In this document: in pieces, positions 6,258-8,546 of the stretch
Layout of the letters: every line of letters begins with the position of its first letter
Position numbering within the stretch: the stretch's first letter is position 1
Source: Phycisphaerae bacterium
Lineage (GTDB): Bacteria; Planctomycetota; Phycisphaerae; UBA1845
Length of the DNA stretch: 8,546 nt
NCBI GenBank assembly: GCA_021604825.1
Contig: BQJS01000205.1
Span: 1-8,546 of the forward strand
Direction: 5' to 3'
Position numbers and translations under genes: made by a program
The notes under the pieces: generated by a model
Database searches by the model: none
What the model was told of the DNA's origin: nothing
What the model saw: only the letters and a program-made list of their open reading frames with translations

Positions 6258-7388
6258 TCAGTCCATTTGCTCTTCGAACATCCGGCAATAGCTTTCGTAA
6301 CGCATTTCTGAAATCGCACCTTCGTCAACGGCTTGCATTACGGCGCACTTGATCTCGTGGCGGTGCGTGCAATCGGCGAATTTGCACTTGGGCACGTGTC
6401 CGGCGAATTCGACGAAGTGCATTTCGATTTCATTGATCGGAACGGCGGACAAGTCGAACGAACGCACACCTGGTGTGTCGGCAACAAAGCCGCCAAATGG
6501 CAGCTTGTAGAGCGTCGCAGTCGTGGTTGCGTGGCGTCCCTTATTGGTGTCGTCCGCCACTTCCGCAGTGCGCAGATTCAGTGAAGGATCGAGGGCGTTA
6601 AGCAGCGAACTCTTGCCAACACCGCTTTGCCCAGCCACCGCCGACGTCTTGTCGCGGAAAATCTCGCGCAGCTCGTCGACGCCATGCCCCGTGATGGTGC
6701 TTGTCGTGAGTGTTTGATAACCCAGGCCTTCGTACAAAGTCAGCATGCTCTTGGCCTCGTCATTCTCATCGAGGTCGATTTTGTTGCAGCAGATGACCGG
6801 AGTGATCTCGCCAGCGTGGGCGGCGACGATGTAACGATCGATCAGGTGCGGTTTGGGGCTGGGTTGCGATGCAGATGTCACCACGATGACCTGATCGACG
6901 TTGGCTACAATCGTTTGTACACGTTTGCCGCTGACTCTGGTCAGCATGCCCTTACGCGGCTCGACTTGTTCGATCACGCCTTCGTTGGCCACCGCTTCCT
7001 GGTCAGCTTCGATGGAGAACAACACGCGATCGCCTACGGTGACCGATTGCCGCTCCTTGATCAACCGAGTCCGCAGCACCCGCCGCACGGTGCAGGGCCA
7101 AACCCGCTCACCGTCATCGATCTCGGCGATCAACCCGCGCATCGCCACCACGACACCTTTGGAAAGATCTTGAGCCTTGGGGTCGTTCTCGATGATGGTC
7201 CGCTTACGTGACATCGACCCTTTGGAGATCACATTCTCATCAAGGACGGCATCCGCCGCCCGATCTTCATCGTCGCGATGGATACGGGTCCAGTCCTTGT
7301 CGCGGGCTGGCTTGCCGCGATTTCGGCGCAGCGATACCCGGACCTTCTTGCCAGACTTGCCATTGGGGTCTTTGTCGCGCTTGGCCAT
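6258..7388 (-). CDS. rsgA: Ribosome small-subunit-dependent GTPase A
   Basis: RsgA (YjeQ) is a circularly permuted GTPase that binds the 30S subunit late in its assembly and helps check the decoding centre and release RbfA. ATG 7388 is preferred over the adjacent TTG at 7391; the protein is 376 residues. Its order is a basic N-terminal tail (1-75), an OB-fold (about 78-150), then the permuted G domain: G4 NKID (202-205), G1 GQSGVGKS (253-260), switch RHATTT (285-290) and G3 DTPG (304-307). A zinc knuckle C335-x4-C340-x-H342-x5-C348 follows, then a C-terminal helix. All GTP and zinc ligands are present. The tail is rich in Arg/Lys/Asp and longer than in Bacillus RsgA (about 298 residues in total); E. 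coli RsgA, about 350 residues, also has a basic tail. Convergent with nadC and divergent from pyrF, so it is probably monocistronic. Confidence 0.96.
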   Translation of the reverse strand: MAKRDKDPNGKSGKKVRVSLRRNRGKPARDKDWTRIHRDDEDRAADAVLDENVISKGSMSRKRTIIENDPKAQDLSKGVVVAMRGLIAEIDDGERVWPCTVRRVLRTRLIKERQSVTVGDRVLFSIEADQEAVANEGVIEQVEPRKGMLTRVSGKRVQTIVANVDQVIVVTSASQPSPKPHLIDRYIVAAHAGEITPVICCNKIDLDENDEAKSMLTLYEGLGYQTLTTSTITGHGVDELREIFRDKTSAVAGQSGVGKSSLLNALDPSLNLRTAEVADDTNKGRHATTTATLYKLPFGGFVADTPGVRSFDLSAVPINEIEMHFVEFAGHVPKCKFADCTHRHEIKCAVMQAVDEGAISEMRYESYCRMFEEQMD

Positions 7389-7438
7389 CAACCCATTATC
7401 GCGACTCAGCCAAAAGATAGTAGCGATTTTGATTCAAA

Positions 7439-7451
7439 CGCGAATTTCGCG
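7439..7451. promoter_or_regulatory. Short palindrome in rsgA-pyrF divergent region
   Basis: CGCGAA-T-TTCGCG is a perfect 6-base inverted repeat around one central base, 51 bases before the rsgA ATG and 66 bases before the pyrF ATG. Its place between divergent genes suits an operator, but the arms are short and it may be chance. Confidence 0.2.
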
Positions 7452-7463
7452 CGACTTGGTCCG

Positions 7464-7492
7464 TTGCGTGCGTTGGTTGGCACCTTTATATT
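7464..7492 (+). promoter_or_regulatory. Candidate promoter for pyrF
   Basis: TTGCGT (7464-7469), a 17-base spacer and TATATT (7487-7492, five of six matches to TATAAT) lie just upstream of pyrF. Transcription would begin around 7499, giving a leader of about 18 bases that still contains the GGAG ribosome-binding site at 7507-7510. No attenuator or PyrR-like leader fits in so short a stretch. Confidence 0.4.
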
Positions 7493-7516
7493 GCGATCCA
7501 TCTGACGGAGAATCGT

Positions 7517-8428
7517 ATGGCCGAGGGATTCGCTGATAATCTCGTGCGCGGAATCGAACGGTGCGGGACGTGCGCCTGCGTCGGAATTGATCCGGTTTTG
7601 GAGCGATTGCCCGCATCATTGGGGGCGAGTGAAACCGCTGACCGAATGGTGTCGGCCAGAGTCTTGGAACGGTTTTCCAAAGGCGTGATCGATGCTGTCG
7701 CTGATCGTGTGCCTGTCGTCAAGCTGAACATCGCGTTCTTTGAACCATTCAGGGGAGCGGGGATTGACGCGTATTACGAATCTGTCCGCCATGCACACCA
7801 GCGAGGCCTGCTCGTAATCGGTGACATCAAGCGCAGCGACATCGGGCACTCCAGCGCGAGCTATGCAGCCGCCCATCTGATCGGCGATGGTCCCACCGAT
7901 GATTCAATTCCCGACGCGGTGACGATCAGCGGATATTTGGGAATCGATGGCGTGGCACCATTCATTGAAGCAGCCAACACAACCGGGCGGGGCGTGTTCG
8001 TGCTGGTCCATACGAGCAACGCGTCGGCCAAGCAACTGCAGCACCTTCCGTTGGAACGTGGTGGCATGGTGGTGGAGGAAGTCGCTTCTCTTGTACACGA
8101 GTGGGGGCAATCGTCCGTCGGGGAGAGCGGATTCAGCGGCATCGGGGCAGTCGCAGCGCCGGGAAGTTTGGAGATTGCTCAAGGATTGCGAAAGCTCATG
8201 CCACAGGGGATTTTTCTTGTCCCCGGTTTCGGTGCGCAAGGGCGATCCGTTGAGCAGGTGGCTGCTTGTTTCGATGATCGTGGCATGGGAGCAATCGTCA
8301 ATGCGTCTCGCAGCGTAATTTACGCACACGAAAATGCGGGTGACGAAGTTTCTGCATGGCAAGATTCGGTCGCGCATGCTTGCGATGAATTCGTGTCGGC
8401 GTTGACTGCGATTCACTACAACGTCTGA
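7517..8428 (+). CDS. pyrF: Orotidine 5'-phosphate decarboxylase, type 2
   Basis: Decarboxylates orotidine monophosphate to UMP, the last step of de novo pyrimidine synthesis; cytoplasmic TIM barrel. ATG 7517 has GGAG six bases upstream. At 303 residues it is longer than the usual type 1 enzyme (about 230-245) and matches the type 2 branch known from mycobacteria, Myxococcus and planctomycetes. Motifs: VGIDP (22-26), VKLNIAFFEPFRGAG (68-82), the catalytic Asp-Lys-Asp signature GDIKRSDIGHSS (102-113), SGYLGIDGVAPF (138-149), FVLVHTSNASAKQLQ (161-175), VPGFGAQG (235-242) and NASRSVIYA (262-270). The Lys in DIKRSD (K105) and both Asp residues (D103, D108) are present. A murD-like gene begins 30 bases after its stop, so the two may share a transcript. 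No other pyr gene is in the window. Confidence 0.95.
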   Translation: MAEGFADNLVRGIERCGTCACVGIDPVLERLPASLGASETADRMVSARVLERFSKGVIDAVADRVPVVKLNIAFFEPFRGAGIDAYYESVRHAHQRGLLVIGDIKRSDIGHSSASYAAAHLIGDGPTDDSIPDAVTISGYLGIDGVAPFIEAANTTGRGVFVLVHTSNASAKQLQHLPLERGGMVVEEVASLVHEWGQSSVGESGFSGIGAVAAPGSLEIAQGLRKLMPQGIFLVPGFGAQGRSVEQVAACFDDRGMGAIVNASRSVIYAHENAGDEVSAWQDSVAHACDEFVSALTAIHYNV

Positions 8429-8458
8429 AACGTATCGCAAAGAAGATTGGTCAACTCA

Positions 8459-8546
8459 ATGAACGATGGGCCCACTAATATTACTGACGTACAACTGAGT
8501 GGCGCGAGCGTCGTCGTCATGGGTCTTGGTCGATTCGGCGGTGGCG
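8459..8546 (+). CDS. murD: Probable UDP-N-acetylmuramoyl-L-alanine--D-glutamate ligase, 3' end cut by window
   Basis: Only 29 codons are visible: a polar lead (MNDGPTNITDVQLSGA) and then SVVVMGLGRFGGG, a beta-strand with a G-x-G-x-x-G turn as at the N-terminal nucleotide-sugar-binding domain of MurD, which adds D-glutamate to UDP-MurNAc-L-alanine in peptidoglycan synthesis. The wording MGLGRFGGG is what I recall of planctomycete MurD starts. A different Rossmann protein, such as a dehydrogenase or a TrkA-like NAD-binding protein, cannot be excluded from so little sequence. The start ATG at 8459 has AAGAAG some 14 bases before it, a weak and distant ribosome-binding site. The gene lies 30 bases after pyrF in the same direction. 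Confidence 0.5.
   Translation, partial: MNDGPTNITDVQLSGASVVVMGLGRFGGG

Noticed and set aside
7388..7402. Three-codon frame ATG-GGT-TGA overlapping the rsgA start on the - strand
   Set aside because: Too short to judge; no Shine-Dalgarno sequence of its own, and such overlaps arise often by chance.

Overview
The window looks like a chromosomal segment from a Planctomycetota bacterium. This is inferred from three things: a planctomycete-style AlgE-like outer-membrane porin, a tiny lipoprotein beside a secreted beta-propeller protein, and a 3'-truncated MurD-like N-terminus reading VVVMGLGRFGGG. The assignment is by recollection of family style, not by search. Nothing indicates a phage, plasmid, insertion sequence, CRISPR array or RNA gene.

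Layout: the left third (1-2934) is an envelope region. It holds the 3' part of a beta-propeller protein on the + strand, a perfect 15-bp hairpin just after it, then on the - strand a 64-residue putative lipoprotein and, upstream of that, a 529-residue alginate-export-type beta-barrel. A gene-free stretch of about 335 bases (2935-3269) separates the divergent porin and uvrB genes. It carries a plausible uvrB promoter and a potentially switchable inverted repeat in the porin leader.

The right two thirds (3270-8546) are housekeeping genes: uvrB (nucleotide excision repair) overlapping nadC (NAD synthesis) by ATGA, rsgA (ribosome assembly GTPase) convergent to nadC with only 19 bases between, pyrF (UMP synthesis, type 2) divergent from rsgA, and the first 29 codons of a probable murD (peptidoglycan synthesis).

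The genes are individually well-known families, intact apart from the two cut by the window ends. uvrB and nadC probably share one transcript. pyrF and the murD-like gene may do so too, being 30 bases apart on the same strand. I did not find a convincing undescribed multi-gene system. The most unusual items are the porin leader inverted repeat with two competing pairings and the small lipoprotein next to the porin.
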